This document shows positions 12,801 to 23,412 of a stretch of DNA of 64,000 nt, piece after piece. Positions within the stretch are counted from its first letter, which is position 1, and the number at the start of each line of letters is the position of its first letter. The stretch lies in assembly GCA_047967505.1 (NCBI GenBank), contig CM106538.1. One strand, 5' to 3'. The position numbers and the translations under genes are program-made. Under the pieces are notes generated by a model, which worked only from the letters and a program-made list of their open reading frames with translations, was not told the origin of the DNA and did no database searches. The DNA is from Dipteris shenzhenensis. Taxonomy: Eukaryota; Polypodiophyta; Polypodiopsida; Gleicheniales.

Positions 12801-15800
12801 AACAATGAGCATTTTGGCACAATTGCATTCAACTATTACTTACAATATCACCTGCACCTACAGGTAAGATCATTGATCATGCCTTTATTTCTCTCGTCTT
12901 TGTTTTCTACCCATGCTAGAAGTACCAAGATTAGCCAGTCTGACACAAGTTTTTTGGTCTGGAAGTTGGATCTATCCTTGGACGGGGAAATACGTTATAT
13001 TACATTGTGTGTTTGCAGCTTTCTGAGGCAGCTGAGTATGCGAGGACAAACAAAGTAGTGCTGAAAGGAGATCTCCCTATTGGGGTTGATCGTCATAGCG
13101 TTGATACCTGGGTTTACCCTACACTCTTTCGGATGAATGCATCCACTGGAGCACCACCTGATTACTTTGACAAGAATGGGCAGAATTGGGGTTTCCCAAC
13201 GTACAACTGGGAGGAAATGTCTAAAGACAATTATGGCTGGTGGAGAGCACGGTTAACACAGGTCCTCTTTTTATTCCTTCTGTAAATATCTATCTATACC
13301 TGTGAGGTTTGAAGGTACCATTGTCATTGTGAATGGCTTCATGTTTATGTTTTGCAGATGGCCAAATATTTTACTGCTTATAGGATTGATCATGTATTGG
13401 GCTTCTTTAGAATCTGGGAACTGCCAGATCATGCTGTTACTGGTCTTATGGGGAAATTCAGGCCTTCTATCCCATTGAGTCAGGTTTGTTTTCAATCATT
13501 TTTTGTTTTACCTGCTGAAGAAAGCAATGATAAAAACTCTCTCCTTTTTTGTCCCACAATTTATTGAAAAGAGTATATGATTGCAGGAGGAGTTGGAGCA
13601 TGAAGGAATCTGGGACTTCAACAGATTAAGCAAGCCTTATATCCGTTGCCATATTCTACAGGTATGCCTTAAGAGTGTTTTTGTATTGGTTTGCTGAGGA
13701 CTTCACCATTTTTCCTGGGGCGAGTTTTTTATGTGAAGCCCAAATGCCTATTTTGACCCAGTTGTTCTTCTTACTGTTTTGTATTTACAATGTGGGTGTT
13801 CTAAAGGTTTTACTGGCATCATTATCAGGAGAGGTTTGGTGAAAGGTGGGCTGACGTGGCTTCAAGGTTCTTCAATGAATATGAACATTTATGCTATGAG
13901 GTAAACATGTCCGAGCCATTCGTTTTACTTCATGTTTTAATCATGTTAACATTTTAATTTCTCTGTTCAATTATACTGGGACCTTCTGTGAAACTGTGTG
14001 AACATATGTGCATTGTACAAAATGTGGATTTTGAAGTACTATGCCCATGAGGATAGGTCAAGTGGAGGTGTGTTACTTGTTTGGCTAAACTATTCAATGG
14101 ATATTATGACATCGAGCAAATTATAGTTTTGTGAGCTGGTAGAGTACACCGGTCAACAGGATTCGTGTAATCTATTGCCTTCAATTACTTTCTCAAGCTG
14201 TATGACCTCATGAAATTTTAAATGTTGAGAATTCTCAACTATCTTTTGTTAAAAGAATGGATGAATGATATGCCAGAATAGATAAAAAGTATGGACGAAT
14301 GGTAAACGAATAGATACCTAATTGGGGATGTTTAGGAGATTATGCAAGATAAGATTTACTAAAAGTCAAACTGAGATTTTTTCTTTTGAGAACGGAGTTG
14401 GAAAAATTTTTGTTGATAAATTTGAGTGTGTGCAGTTCAAAGAAGAGTATAACACAGAGAAAAAGATAGTTAAGCACTTGGAATCGAGCATAGAGTCTGC
14501 TGATAGCTTGGTTGGGGAAGTGAAAGACATCAAGCTGAAGCTTATTGATCTTATCCAGGTTCCACAACTGTACATCTGTTAATATGTCTCAGAAGTGATT
14601 GTTCTCCAGTTGTCTGGTATGGTACTGTCTGTTGGTCTGTAGGTTACTTTTGCATGCTTAACATCTAGAATACTGTTGTGTATTGTAGAGCAGTACTTGA
14701 TTTTTTTACAATCAATTGTTTCTGAGCATGCATTGCTGGTTTCTGCTTGATGCCTCATTTGTGAAGTGATTTGATCAGGGGCATTTAATAAAATCTAAAC
14801 TACGTCTGGGTCAATAATGCCAGGAAGTAGTCCTCCTACGAGACCCAGAAGATCCGAGGAAATTCTATCCACGATTCAACCTCGAACAAACTGCCTGTTT
14901 CAATGAGTTGGGTGATGACAGGTAAGCCAGTGAGCATGGATCAATTCTTATGCATCCATACATTTGGTCTTTCCATCAAGGAAATACATATGTAACTCAT
15001 GTGGACGATGTTCTGTGGATTTGAATCTATTTTAAAATAGTTCCATTTCTGTGCACTGTTACCTCATGAGGAATTTAATTTCTCTTGAATCACATTGCAT
15101 ATTTAAAATTTGATCTTTATATGATGACATATTGACGTACTGCAGCAAGCATGTGCTACGACGTCTCTATCATGATTACTACTTTCAAAGACAAGAAGGA
15201 ATGTGGCGTGAAAATGCATTGAAGACCCTTCCGGTTTTACTAAATTCATCGGACATGCTTGCTTGCGGGGAGGATCTGGGCCTGATTCCTGCATGTGTAC
15301 AGCCTGTAAGTCACAACTATATAGATCTAATGTTTGATTTGCATCATTTATACCATTTTTTAAATGTTACACTGGATTCAGTTATTACTTTTTTGCAATA
15401 TGCGATGAGCGTCTTTGGCTGCATTCCAGGTTCTACAAGAGCTAGGTCTGATTGGCCTGAGGATTCAACGGATGCCAAGTACACCTGGTCTTGAGTTTGG
15501 CATCCCTGCTAATTATGAATATTCTACGGTTTGTTACTGCACTAAGTCAAAAAATAATTCAATAATTCAATAATGAAGCTAAATGATTGTATTCATCAAT
15601 TTCCATTATTATTAAAAGCTGGATGCCGGCAGGTTTGTGCACCTTCTTGTCATGACAGTTCCACACTACGGGCGTGGTGGGAGGAAGATGAAGGCCGGAG
15701 GGAGAGACTTTTCAGGGATATACTCGGTTTTGGTTGTAAACCTCCTGCTGCCTGTGCTCCAACAGTTGTTTATGCTGTTATTCAGCAACACCTGGAAGCC

Positions 15801-16509
15801 CCTTCAATGTGGGCAATCTTTCCATTGCAGGTAACTCTTCCACTTTGCCAGGTAGGGACTTAGTGAGGAATTAGATTGATGATGGTATGGATTACTGTTG
15901 AAAATTTGTTCACTGTTGTGTAAATGAATATATGTTCTTCAGGACATCCTGGCACTTAAAGGAGTGTATGCAGAGTGCCCCGCAAAAGAAGAGACTATTA
16001 ATGATCCAACTAATCCTAGACACTACTGGCGATTCAGTAAGCGACTTGTACTTAGGTTCATATGTTCTAAAAGGAATTAGGTTGAGCTAAGGCATTGGTT
16101 TGGATTAATGGGATTTATTGTTTCTGACAATGGGCATTGGTGGTGGCATTGAACAGGATTGCATGTGTCGTTGGAATGTCTTCTTAAGGACAGTGAGCTC
16201 AAAAACCTACTCAGGGAATTGGTAGAGACTAGTGGTCGCTCCATTCCACCCTGCTCTTCTGTCACAAAGAATGCATCTGGTACACCCATTGTGAGTGTAC
16301 AGACTAATGGTAATAGTCACTATACTGACCAATCCTGGATAGGAGATACTCTGAAAACTAATGGATTTGAAGAAAACGGACACACTGATGTACAACATAT
16401 ACATGACAGTTTAAGTAAGGGGAATGGACATACTAAAAGTGGTCCCTACATGGACAGAAAGTTCTTTGGGGACAGATATGCTGCAAGTGTGGACTCTGTA
16501 GCCATATAA
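6832..16509 (+). CDS. DPE2: 4-alpha-glucanotransferase DPE2 (disproportionating enzyme 2), cytosolic, GH77 with two CBM20
   Basis: DPE2 takes the maltose exported from chloroplasts during night-time starch breakdown, transfers one glucosyl unit to a cytosolic heteroglycan and frees the other glucose. The spliced product is 1023 residues, slightly longer than the roughly 950-residue Arabidopsis enzyme. In order: CBM20-1 (about 20-119, opening RIPYFTHWG, with LGEWD); CBM20-2 (about 148-230, with LGKWDLGKAL); GH77 barrel from about 273 (PWRGAGLAVPVFS), with the DPE2-specific insertion between LLPVNDTS/WWDSYPYSSLSVFALHPLYL and LKPYAAFCFLRD. Catalytic residues by GH77 motif: nucleophile D569 (YRIDHVLGFFRIWELP), acid/base E765 (CGEDLG), third acid D817 (SCHDSSTLRAWWEED). 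No transit peptide is evident. The start is the first ATG and CBM20 begins directly after it. The last ~75 residues are an Asn/Gly/Ser-rich tail. All exons are open, so the gene looks functional. Confidence 0.95.
7229..7257 (+). repeat. T18-G11 homopolymer junction in DPE2 intron 1
   Basis: Eighteen T followed by eleven G, just downstream of the exon 1 donor. It is a low-complexity site whose length is likely variable or mis-sequenced. It does not affect coding. Confidence 0.9.
8257..8330 (+). repeat. Tandem duplication in DPE2 intron 1
   Basis: The segment agcttagcaagggctgatg with cagcct following occurs twice, about 45 bp apart (about 8258-8283 and 8303-8328). Only a few bases differ. Non-coding. 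Confidence 0.85.
8731..8923 (+). repeat. 95-bp tandem duplication in DPE2 intron 2
   Basis: A 95-bp unit starting tttttgtgaatgtccacg is repeated head to tail (8731-8825, then 8826-8920). By eye only two or so substitutions separate the copies, so the duplication is recent. It lies wholly within the intron between exons 2 and 3. Confidence 0.92.
9906..10166 (+). other. U12-type AT-AC intron (DPE2 intron 4)
   Basis: The 5' splice site reads ATATCCTT (9906-9913), the U12 AT-AC consensus. TCCTTAAT at 10149-10156 matches the U12 branch-site consensus, with its second A 11 nt before the terminal AC at 10165-10166. Joining 9905 to 10167 restores an arginine codon and the CBM20 strand FPLRYKYIV expected at this point. 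No GT-AG pair nearby gives a continuous frame. The intron would therefore be removed by the minor spliceosome. Confidence 0.88.
10328..10403 (+). repeat. 35-bp tandem duplication in DPE2 intron 5
   Basis: caagagttacgaygtgggca, with aagcccat..ttttga following, is present twice at 10328 and 10363, and the first seven bases recur at 10398. Non-coding, between exons 5 and 6. Confidence 0.88.
11196..11490 (+). repeat. Polypurine repeat in DPE2 intron 8, shared with 54540-54860
   Basis: A 40-bp flank (gtggagaactcatctccctc onward), then gcataggagtgggagagg, then about 150 bp of GGA/GAGG polypurine, then gagaggatgggttgcaaggt. The same order with high similarity occurs at about 54540-54860, beside the large gypsy element, so this looks like a fragment of a transposable element inserted into the intron. 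The minus-strand ORF across it (Ser/Pro/Leu-rich) is a composition artefact. Confidence 0.8.
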
Positions 16510-16885
16510 GGTAGTAAAAGAGTATTAATCTAGGCCACAGCTAAAATATGCAAGGCAATTCTTGTAAAAGAGACTATTATGCTGTCATCGTTCCATGGAT
16601 GACTCTGGGGCACACTTTGTGATAGGATTTGCGAATTGAGGATGACGTTACACCCAAATTCATTTTCCTGCCAACCAAATGGAGGCAGGACTTACCACCC
16701 TGGAATGAGGACACACTTGGAGACTCTATTGTACTGCATGCAACAATATTCTCTGGGCCAGGTTGAAGGTTGTCTCAATAGAGCATGTGTACTTGGCCCA
16801 AATTGTACCAAAGAAAAAATATCAAGGGAAAGTTATAGTTACGGCTTATGAAATAAGACTGGTAATGCCTTAAGAAATAATATAC
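16510..16885 (+). other. DPE2: DPE2 3' untranslated region (extent estimated)
   Basis: AT-rich DNA directly after the TAA stop. AATAAG (about 16852) and AATAAT (about 16876) are possible near-upstream polyadenylation elements. No coding similarity. The end cannot be fixed without transcripts. Confidence 0.35.
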
Positions 16886-17599
16886 TTAATTTGACATGAT
16901 GCCCTTCTTTAGCCATTTTAATTGTCTTCTTTATCACTTTCTACTCCATCAGTCCCCACTTTGCTATTGCGATTGCTTCGAAATTCCTTTGAGCTTCTCT
17001 TGCAATTTGTCCACGTCTAATCTCTTGCCCTAGGTTGCACTCTCGCTAGTCATGGAGGAATGTATGTTTGTGGGTCTCCCTTCCTTATCTAATCACTCAC
17101 AGCCTTCATGAATGAAGATGTGAGGGGGTTTCTGACAAGAAAGCATCTCATGCAATTTGTGAAGCTTTGATGGACATAGGTTTGGAATGCGCAAGTAGTG
17201 GAGGAGATTCTCGACTCCTACGACATCGAGGACCTAGTGTCATCATCAGTGGAATGCAGATCTGGTTGTGCACGGAATTGTTAGGGAGGTGTTTTGTTTG
17301 ATCCTTCCGGTCGCGCAGCAGAATTGGTAGACATCAGACAATGTGAGGGCTTGGAAGAGTGCAGCTACTTTTTTTCACAGGGGTACCTCATGTATAAGTC
17401 CCTCTACGATGGTGTCCGCATATTTTACCGATTCATTTGAGAGTTCGAGCTCAAGAAAACTAGATGCTATGTGCTTTGCTAGTTTGTAGCATGGATAGTC
17501 GTTGTCTTTCAAAATGCCCAAAAGATAGATTGGCTTACCATTTGGCATTGCCAAAATTAGCTACTATAACTTAAGAGAAGGAGAGGATTGATGAATTAC
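16886..17599. other. Intergenic, nothing recognised
   Basis: No ORF with recognisable composition and no terminal repeats were seen. It may be further decayed transposon sequence, but I cannot support a class. Confidence 0.4.
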
Positions 17600-17960
17600 A
17601 TACATTCTTCCCTTGCAGAATCACTCTACTCATTCAAATGCATAATGCTTTTTCCTAGCTGGTGTTTGTATATTATCTAATGAAGGTGCCCAATCAATAT
17701 CAATGATGCTTATGGATTATATGCACCATCTTCATGTCTTGCTCAAAGGGGATCAAAGAGGAAAATTGCATGATGTGTATCCTCTTTGTACTTAAAAGAC
17801 TAGGTGAATCAAGCTATACAAATTAAGACTTTAAATACAACTTTGTTGTAATTGATAAAGTTTGTACATGATGGTCTATGTCCCATATATCAACAAAAGT
17901 AAAAAATGCTATAGGAAGGACAATTAATTAATGTGGGGTAGATTGACAGGGATGAATAGG
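17600..17960 (-). repeat. LTR-like dispersed repeat, copy 3 (inverted)
   Basis: The reverse complement matches the repeats at 2905-3150 and 4345-4500 over the ttgttgatatatgggacat, ttgtatttaaag and gatacacatcatgcaattt landmarks, and extends to gcatataatccataagcat. It is the best-preserved copy and lacks a flanking pol gene, so it may be a solo LTR. Confidence 0.5.
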
Positions 17961-18142
17961 AAAGGGAGAAGGTTTAATTAACCTAAGGGGGGGAGGATGA
18001 GAAATGAGAGGCCTTTCTCCAATGATGTTGCATTAAGGTCCCATAAGATTTAATGCCAATGACATGCATGTAAGGAAAGTGGATTTTTAGAATAGTCATG
18101 TAATATATACAAGAGGGGTTCTTTATATTTCTAAGTAAATTT

Positions 18143-18720
18143 ATGTATAATATATTGAAATTTATGTATAATATATTGAAAGGTTATAATTTCTATAGGA
18201 TCAGACCATGTACAAGGGTTTTTAAAATATATTCTAATATGCATGCAACAGAGTTTGCTATAGCACAAGTGGATCACAAGACTATGGTGCACAACATTGC
18301 ACCATCAGATGAGGATATTTGGACCCGCCCCCTTGTAGTGATGCATATTAATTCACCCCTGCTTACTTTATCTTAGTGATTGAAGCTCCCACACATGATT
18401 TATGTGGTCTTGAGGTTGAATCTCTCTTCTATATGCTCTCTTCCTTGTGCTCATATATGTTGGCCATGGACCCGAACATGGGATGTACTCGTGTCTTGGT
18501 TAATTGGCCCAAGCAACTAGAAGGGGATAGATTAACCACATCAAATATTCTGAGGATATGTAAGATAAATGGGAAATGTGGTAGGATTTAAATGATTGCC
18601 ATGTACATCACGATTTATGCAATTTCGATCCCTAGGATCGAACTTTTGCCCAAATGAGCCAAATTTTGATCCTAGGGATTGGGTTATGAAACAAAATTCA
18701 AATAGTCAACTTCTAATTTA
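18143..18720. other. AT-rich intergenic DNA, no gene recognised
   Basis: Contains a short direct repeat aaatttatgtataatatattga (two copies around 18137-18181) and a small inverted repeat around tcctaggatcg/gatccctagg near 18630-18680. No coding match. Confidence 0.4.
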
Positions 18721-18724
18721 GAAG

Positions 18725-18885
18725 TCAAAAGTGGGTCATGTAGCATATCAAGTTGATTAACAAGACATGACTCATCTATTCATCCCATGTTTGACCATTG
18801 GGTCAAAAGAGGGTCATGTAGCATATCAAGTTGATTAACATGACACAAGGCATCTATTCAGCCCATTTGTGACCATTGGAATCAG
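18725..18885 (+). repeat. Imperfect tandem duplication of about 75-80 bp
   Basis: gggtcatgtagcatatcaag followed by ttgattaaca.gaca and catctattcakccca and gaccattgg occurs twice in succession (about 18733 and 18809). It is likely part of the decayed leader of the gypsy relic that follows. Confidence 0.8.
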
Positions 18886-18939
18886 TACATGCCAGTGGCC
18901 AAGAGTAGAGTGGTACCTTCTTCCACACAAGCACTACGG

Positions 18940-19275
18940 GGTGAAATCAAGAAGTCATCTTGTTTTGTTGAGGCAAGTCGCTGCATCAGAAAGTCATCGC
19001 ATTAATGAAGTCGCCATGTTAATGAAGTCACTGCATTAATCAAATCACTGCGTTACCCAAGTCACTACTATATCTGACCCACTACGTTATGGACTCATTG
19101 CATTAGCAAGTCATTGTGTTAGCATGCAATAGCAAGTCGTTGCGTTAGCATTAATGCAATGACAAAAAATTGGCAATTGGCCAACTGCAGATTTAGAAAA
19201 AATGATGAAATTTGCATGCTATATTTGACCCGCTGTGTTATTAACTCATTGTATTAGCAAGTCGTTGAACCCACA
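18940..19275 (+). repeat. Degenerate short-period array (aagtcrctgcattr-type)
   Basis: About 330 bp built of 12-20 bp variants of aagtcactgcattaa/aagtcgttgcgttagc. Similar motifs recur at 27205-27500 and 33019-33180. In both places the array lies upstream of the same gag family, which suggests a shared leader or LTR component of one gypsy lineage. Confidence 0.6.
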
Positions 19276-19299
19276 AGGGGCTGCCACCCATTGACCCTG

Positions 19300-21720
19300 C
19301 ATCGAAGGAGAATCAACTTAGAACTGGGGCCTCAATTTTCCTGATCAACACATGCACTGCAGATCAGAAAGAGTCCTAGGAGCTAACCCTCAGCCTTAAG
19401 ATAGTGCCTTAAAAACCCTCTTATCAACCGACACATCTAGCTCTACATCGTTAGGGTTAGAAAACTCAAAAATTGGTTCTTACCCCTTACACAAATGACC
19501 AAAAGGTAACATGTCTAGCTCAAAAGAGTCCTTGAGCCTCGGAGACACAGAAGAATCCTGCAAAGCTAGAGACAGTGGCTCCAAGCACTAGCTTTAATGA
19601 TTCCCAATCTTCTACCCCATCTAAAAGAGCTAGGTTAAGGGAAACCTTTTACAATTGTATGGGCAGGCTTGGACTAACAAAATGAACATACATGCTAAAC
19701 CCATTTGCTAGGGAGAATGGGGTGCCAGCCCAACCATTGATGCTAGAAGTAATTAGAGAACCAAGTCCCATCATATCTACTATTGGAAATCAATTTCCAC
19801 CACGTCCATCCTTTAATGAAAGCCAATTATATAGAAGTGAATTTGGCCCCAGACTCCCCCAAGAGTTTCAAATGCCAAAACAAAGTGGACAATAGAGTGG
19901 TCGAAAACGTCAAGAGATAAGAGACCCTAAATCTAAAGTCCCTTCATTTCCTACTTCATCACAAAATATAGGAGGTATACCATAACCACCAACTGGCCCT
20001 TTTATGCCTGTGTCTGGGGTGAGCATGACACTTGTTGTAAGACCTCCAACCCAGCCTATTACTCCCAACTAACCCCAAGTCACAATACAAATACCTAGTG
20101 GGCTAGGATCCTGCAATCCTACTTTTGACAACCATACACATGGAACCCTCCACTGAGACCACCACTGATAGAGCAAGGTCTCCATATCCTCAATCTTTTG
20201 CCTACTCCACAAACAATACTTACCGATGAGGCAATGAGAATCCTAGTGCAATCCCTAGTAAGGGGGGCCATGCCTCCAACATTTACGAGCGAAGACCAAA
20301 ATCCTTCTCTAAGTTAATCACCAAGTTCTTAGGGGAAGGAGACCCAGTCTCCCATGTTGAGCACTTTGAATAGATCTGTGAGACATTCGGTGATATTGGG
20401 GATCTGGGCAAGGTTAATGATTTTGGCTTAAGCCTTGATGGCAAAGCTAGACAATGGTTTAGAGCACTAAATTTAGAGGAGAAAATTAATTAGGACATAC
20501 TGCAAAAGTTCTTCGTATGGGGTTTGCCCCTAGGGATCCGAGTGGAGTCCAATCAACCCACTCTATGAGGTGAACCAAAAAGAGACCGAATCTCTTTGGG
20601 ATTATATTGATAGAACAAACACTTGAACTTCCATTATGAACCTCATGAGAGGATAAGTAATGCAGAACTATTGCCAAGCTTCCTTATAGGGGTCAGTTGG
20701 ATTGTAAGCTTCATGACCATATTTTTATCATGAATCCCAAGTCATTTGAGTTGTGTAGCAAGGCTATTGTGCATTTAGATGACAACATTAAAGAAAAAGC
20801 CTAAGGAGAGAAGACCACATCCACCTCCTTTGAAGTATCCTAAAACTTGAAGCCCACTACTTCAAGTGAAGTCAAGGAGACAACCCCTCCCCACCAAGGG
20901 TGTGAATATGGAGGAACCAGCTACTAATTTATTAAATCAAGTAAGCCAACAAATAGAGGGAGGGATGGACATGAAGCACCTAGTAATCCCCATCTATTCC
21001 CAAGTTGCAATAATGTATGGTCTGGGATCTATACTAGGAATCATTCCACCAATGAGTGCCTTCGCCTTCGGGCAAGACCAACACTCAATTGTGCCCATTA
21101 TGCATGATGGGGGAATCATGCGACATCACAATGTCGATATCCTAAGATCATTTCCTAGACAATGTACCAACAATAACCATGTCCTATTTTGCCTGCACCA
21201 GAAAATCCATACCAATTAGCAATACAAGGAGGCCGTTTGGCCAACCAAGGGCCATATAGGGCTCAAAACCCCCCATCACCACCACTTGTTCTATGCCCTC
21301 AACCCCCACTAGCACGAATCATTCCCATGAATCAATTATTGGTGGAGAAACTACCTAGTCATTGGAAGTACCCTTGTGCACTGGATGTGGAGTTGACCGC
21401 CTCTATAATGATTGTTCAAGATAGAGTCTAGTAGCACCAACCATTTCATCTAAGAATGCAACTCTTAATCTTCTCAGCATTGAGAGAGGCAAAGTGTCCT
21501 TCGTACCCTTAAATGTAATTACAAGGGCCCAAGCTAAGGCACTTAGCAAGGAGCTTTGTAAGCAAGACGAAAGAGATAAGGCCAATACATCGTAGCCTAG
21601 AGAGGTAAATAATAAGGGTGTAGTTAAGGTGGGAACAGGTTCTAACAAGGTGATTATCCAAAATGGATCAGATGAGCACACATCCACCTTTTCCACCTCA
21701 TCCTCTTTTATTCATACTAC
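19300..21720 (+). pseudogene. Gypsy-type gag relic (copy 1)
   Basis: A decayed Ty3/gypsy gag. Around 20310-20640 the frames read like the capsid domain (FLGEGDPVSHVEHFE, then LSLDGKARQWFRAL, then LQKFF), interrupted by stops and shifts. Further on, SFELCSKAI-type and CPQPPLARIIP segments and an LNLLSIERGKVSF/NVITRAQAK segment parallel the linker after the zinc knuckles of the large gypsy polyprotein at 57-63 kb. The same gag, differently broken, occurs at 39360-43131 plus 51842-54030, and as a fragment at 25600-25790. No protease, RT or integrase follows on this strand. Confidence 0.7.
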
Positions 21721-22716
21721 CTTAGTCGATAGGTATGGGGGAAGGTATGGTGGATAGTATTGGAGTTAGGGAGGGATGTGAGTAGATCAGAATAGAGAGT
21801 GGCAAGATAGGGGAGATTAGATTGAAGGTAGACCACATATTCCTCAGGCAGATCCTTGTCACTTCTAGTAGGGATTGACAGCTTTAATGTTGGGATTTTC
21901 TGGGAGTTATATCCCATGGAAGTTGCTAGTGATGGTTGCCGTAAGGGTAGGAGTCCGGCTACTACCCAAAGAGGGGGGCTTCCCATCAAGCATTCATATA
22001 GTAGTATTGCATCAGTCTTTAATCGTATGAGATTTACATGCACTAAGAGATAAAACACATTCTTCTCATCTTCATCCATATGCTGGCATAGATCTTGGAG
22101 AGTCTTTGTGCTTATTGGTCTCGTCCAGATACTGCATGTAACATTTTGATTTGCAAGTGTTTCTAGAGTATGCATATTCTTCCTTCAAGGTGATCCTCTT
22201 GTTGGAGGACTGCAACAAGCTCTTGGTATAAAGTAGTGATGCCTTGTAGCAAAAGATCTTGTGCTGACCCCTCCGCATCATCATCGGCTTAACTTAGTAG
22301 TTGAATTTTCAACTTGGAAATTATTGCCTTTTGATTTTGCCACTCCATGCACTTGTCTTTATACTTACCCAATGTGGAGGTGTATGCAAGCTTTGGACTA
22401 TTGAATTGTTGAGCTGCTTTTGGATACCTTGAAAATTGATCATTAAGTGTTGCTGCATTTGTTCTGCCATGCTATCCTTGAGCTTAAGAGTTTCAGTCTC
22501 GGCAGTTTGCAACTTGGTTTGGAGTGATGGGAGCATTTGTCTTTCCATTTCTCTTTCCTGCACATCTGACGCCATGATAGCAAATAATTGAGACCATTGT
22601 TGTAACTGTAGGCTGTGATGTATGGTCTAGAATGTGCTATGGCCTTGCTTGTATTGGACATACAATTGACTCCCATGTGCCCATGTGGAATTTTGATCTA
22701 TTTCTTGAACAATAGT
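21717..22716 (-). pseudogene. Decayed coding DNA downstream of gypsy integrase, coiled-coil-like part
   Basis: Minus-strand frames continue in the direction of the 231-codon ORF. One stretch (22575-22321) is rich in Gln, Glu, Lys, Leu and Met (ERQMLPSLQTKLQTAETETL then MAEQMQQHL), with a heptad-like spacing. Another (22175-21717) has no recognisable motif. I read this as the remains of the C-terminal half of an extra ORF lying between integrase and the 3' LTR. That is inference. Confidence 0.4.
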
Positions 22717-23412
22717 CTATTGTATGGTGCCACTAGAGACATTTGGGGGTTGTGACTCTAGAGTCGTGGAGTCATCAATGTTGGTGACTTGTGATTCTTC
22801 GAGAGGCATGCTATTTGGCTCTCTTGCAAAGTCATTATGTGGCATGGTATCCTCTTGGATTTCCATGCTGGAGTCCTTCTGTTGCGGGAGCAAGACTGAA
22901 CTGAGTTGCAGTATTCTTTGGCATAGTTCCACATCGTCATTCTTTGGAATCTGTTTGGATTGTTGCCCATCCATGTTATCTGCATTGAGAGTAGGTGGAG
23001 GGTCTAATTCCCATTCTGGAAATAATATCAATGTTTCAAAGTCCTCTATATCTTGTGTTGAGAGGGGTGTAGAGTCTTCCTCTTGCTCTATTGCAAACCC
23101 AATTATTATGGCCAATAGATGGGCAATGTAGCTTTTGCCATTATGTGTAGTGGACACATAGTTGGTTAGCAGCAAGGATATGTGTTGAGCCCAATCTTGT
23201 AGTTTTGCTCTACCAAGGAGTGTAAGAGTTTTTACTGACATATAGTTTTTTCTCACTCTTGTATGATTAAAAATGTCAGCAAGAAACTTAGCTACCTCTT
23301 TGCATATGGGATCCAGAATCATATCATGGTGTATTCTTCCACTTTGTGACTTTGTATTAGGTGGGAATAAATCTTGAATTTTAGAGAATCTTGCATCCAA
23401 ATGTTTCTTCAT
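22717..23412 (-). CDS. Uncharacterised 231-codon ORF 3' of a gypsy integrase remnant
   Basis: An open frame of 231 codons on the same strand as, and downstream of, the integrase C-terminal relic at 24440-24953. The N-terminal half is mixed alpha-type with FLADIF, WAQHISLLLTNYV, THNGKSYIAHLLAIIIG. The C-terminal half is acidic and Gln/Ser/Pro-rich. Spacing of W, T-H and A-I-I-G loosely recalls the plant-transposon domain found in extra ORFs of Athila/Tat gypsy elements, but the match is weak and by eye only. The frame begins at an internal Met and is probably part of a longer, now broken ORF. Host function is unlikely. Confidence 0.4.
   Translation of the reverse strand: MKKHLDARFSKIQDLFPPNTKSQSGRIHHDMILDPICKEVAKFLADIFNHTRVRKNYMSVKTLTLLGRAKLQDWAQHISLLLTNYVSTTHNGKSYIAHLLAIIIGFAIEQEEDSTPLSTQDIEDFETLILFPEWELDPPPTLNADNMDGQQSKQIPKNDDVELCQRILQLSSVLLPQQKDSSMEIQEDTMPHNDFAREPNSMPLEESQVTNIDDSTTLESQPPNVSSGTIQ

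Larger units (their letters stand above)
6832..16509 (+). other. DPE2: DPE2 exon-intron map (22 coding exons)
   Basis: Coding exons: 6832-7188, 8502-8643, 9285-9340, 9778-9905, 10167-10293, 10486-10682, 10923-11001, 11124-11162, 12138-12257, 12383-12484, 12780-12863, 13019-13261, 13358-13483, 13587-13661, 13829-13900, 14436-14558, 14824-14921, 15146-15305, 15430-15528, 15633-15830, 15943-16036, 16157-16509. They sum to 3072 nt (1024 codons with stop), and the phases join without a single frameshift. Boundaries were set from GT...AG (AT...AC for intron 4) and continuity with the DPE2 family. Exon 1 is GC-rich, later exons AT-richer. Introns run from about 95 to 1313 bp. Exon 8 is only 39 nt. 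Confidence 0.88.
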
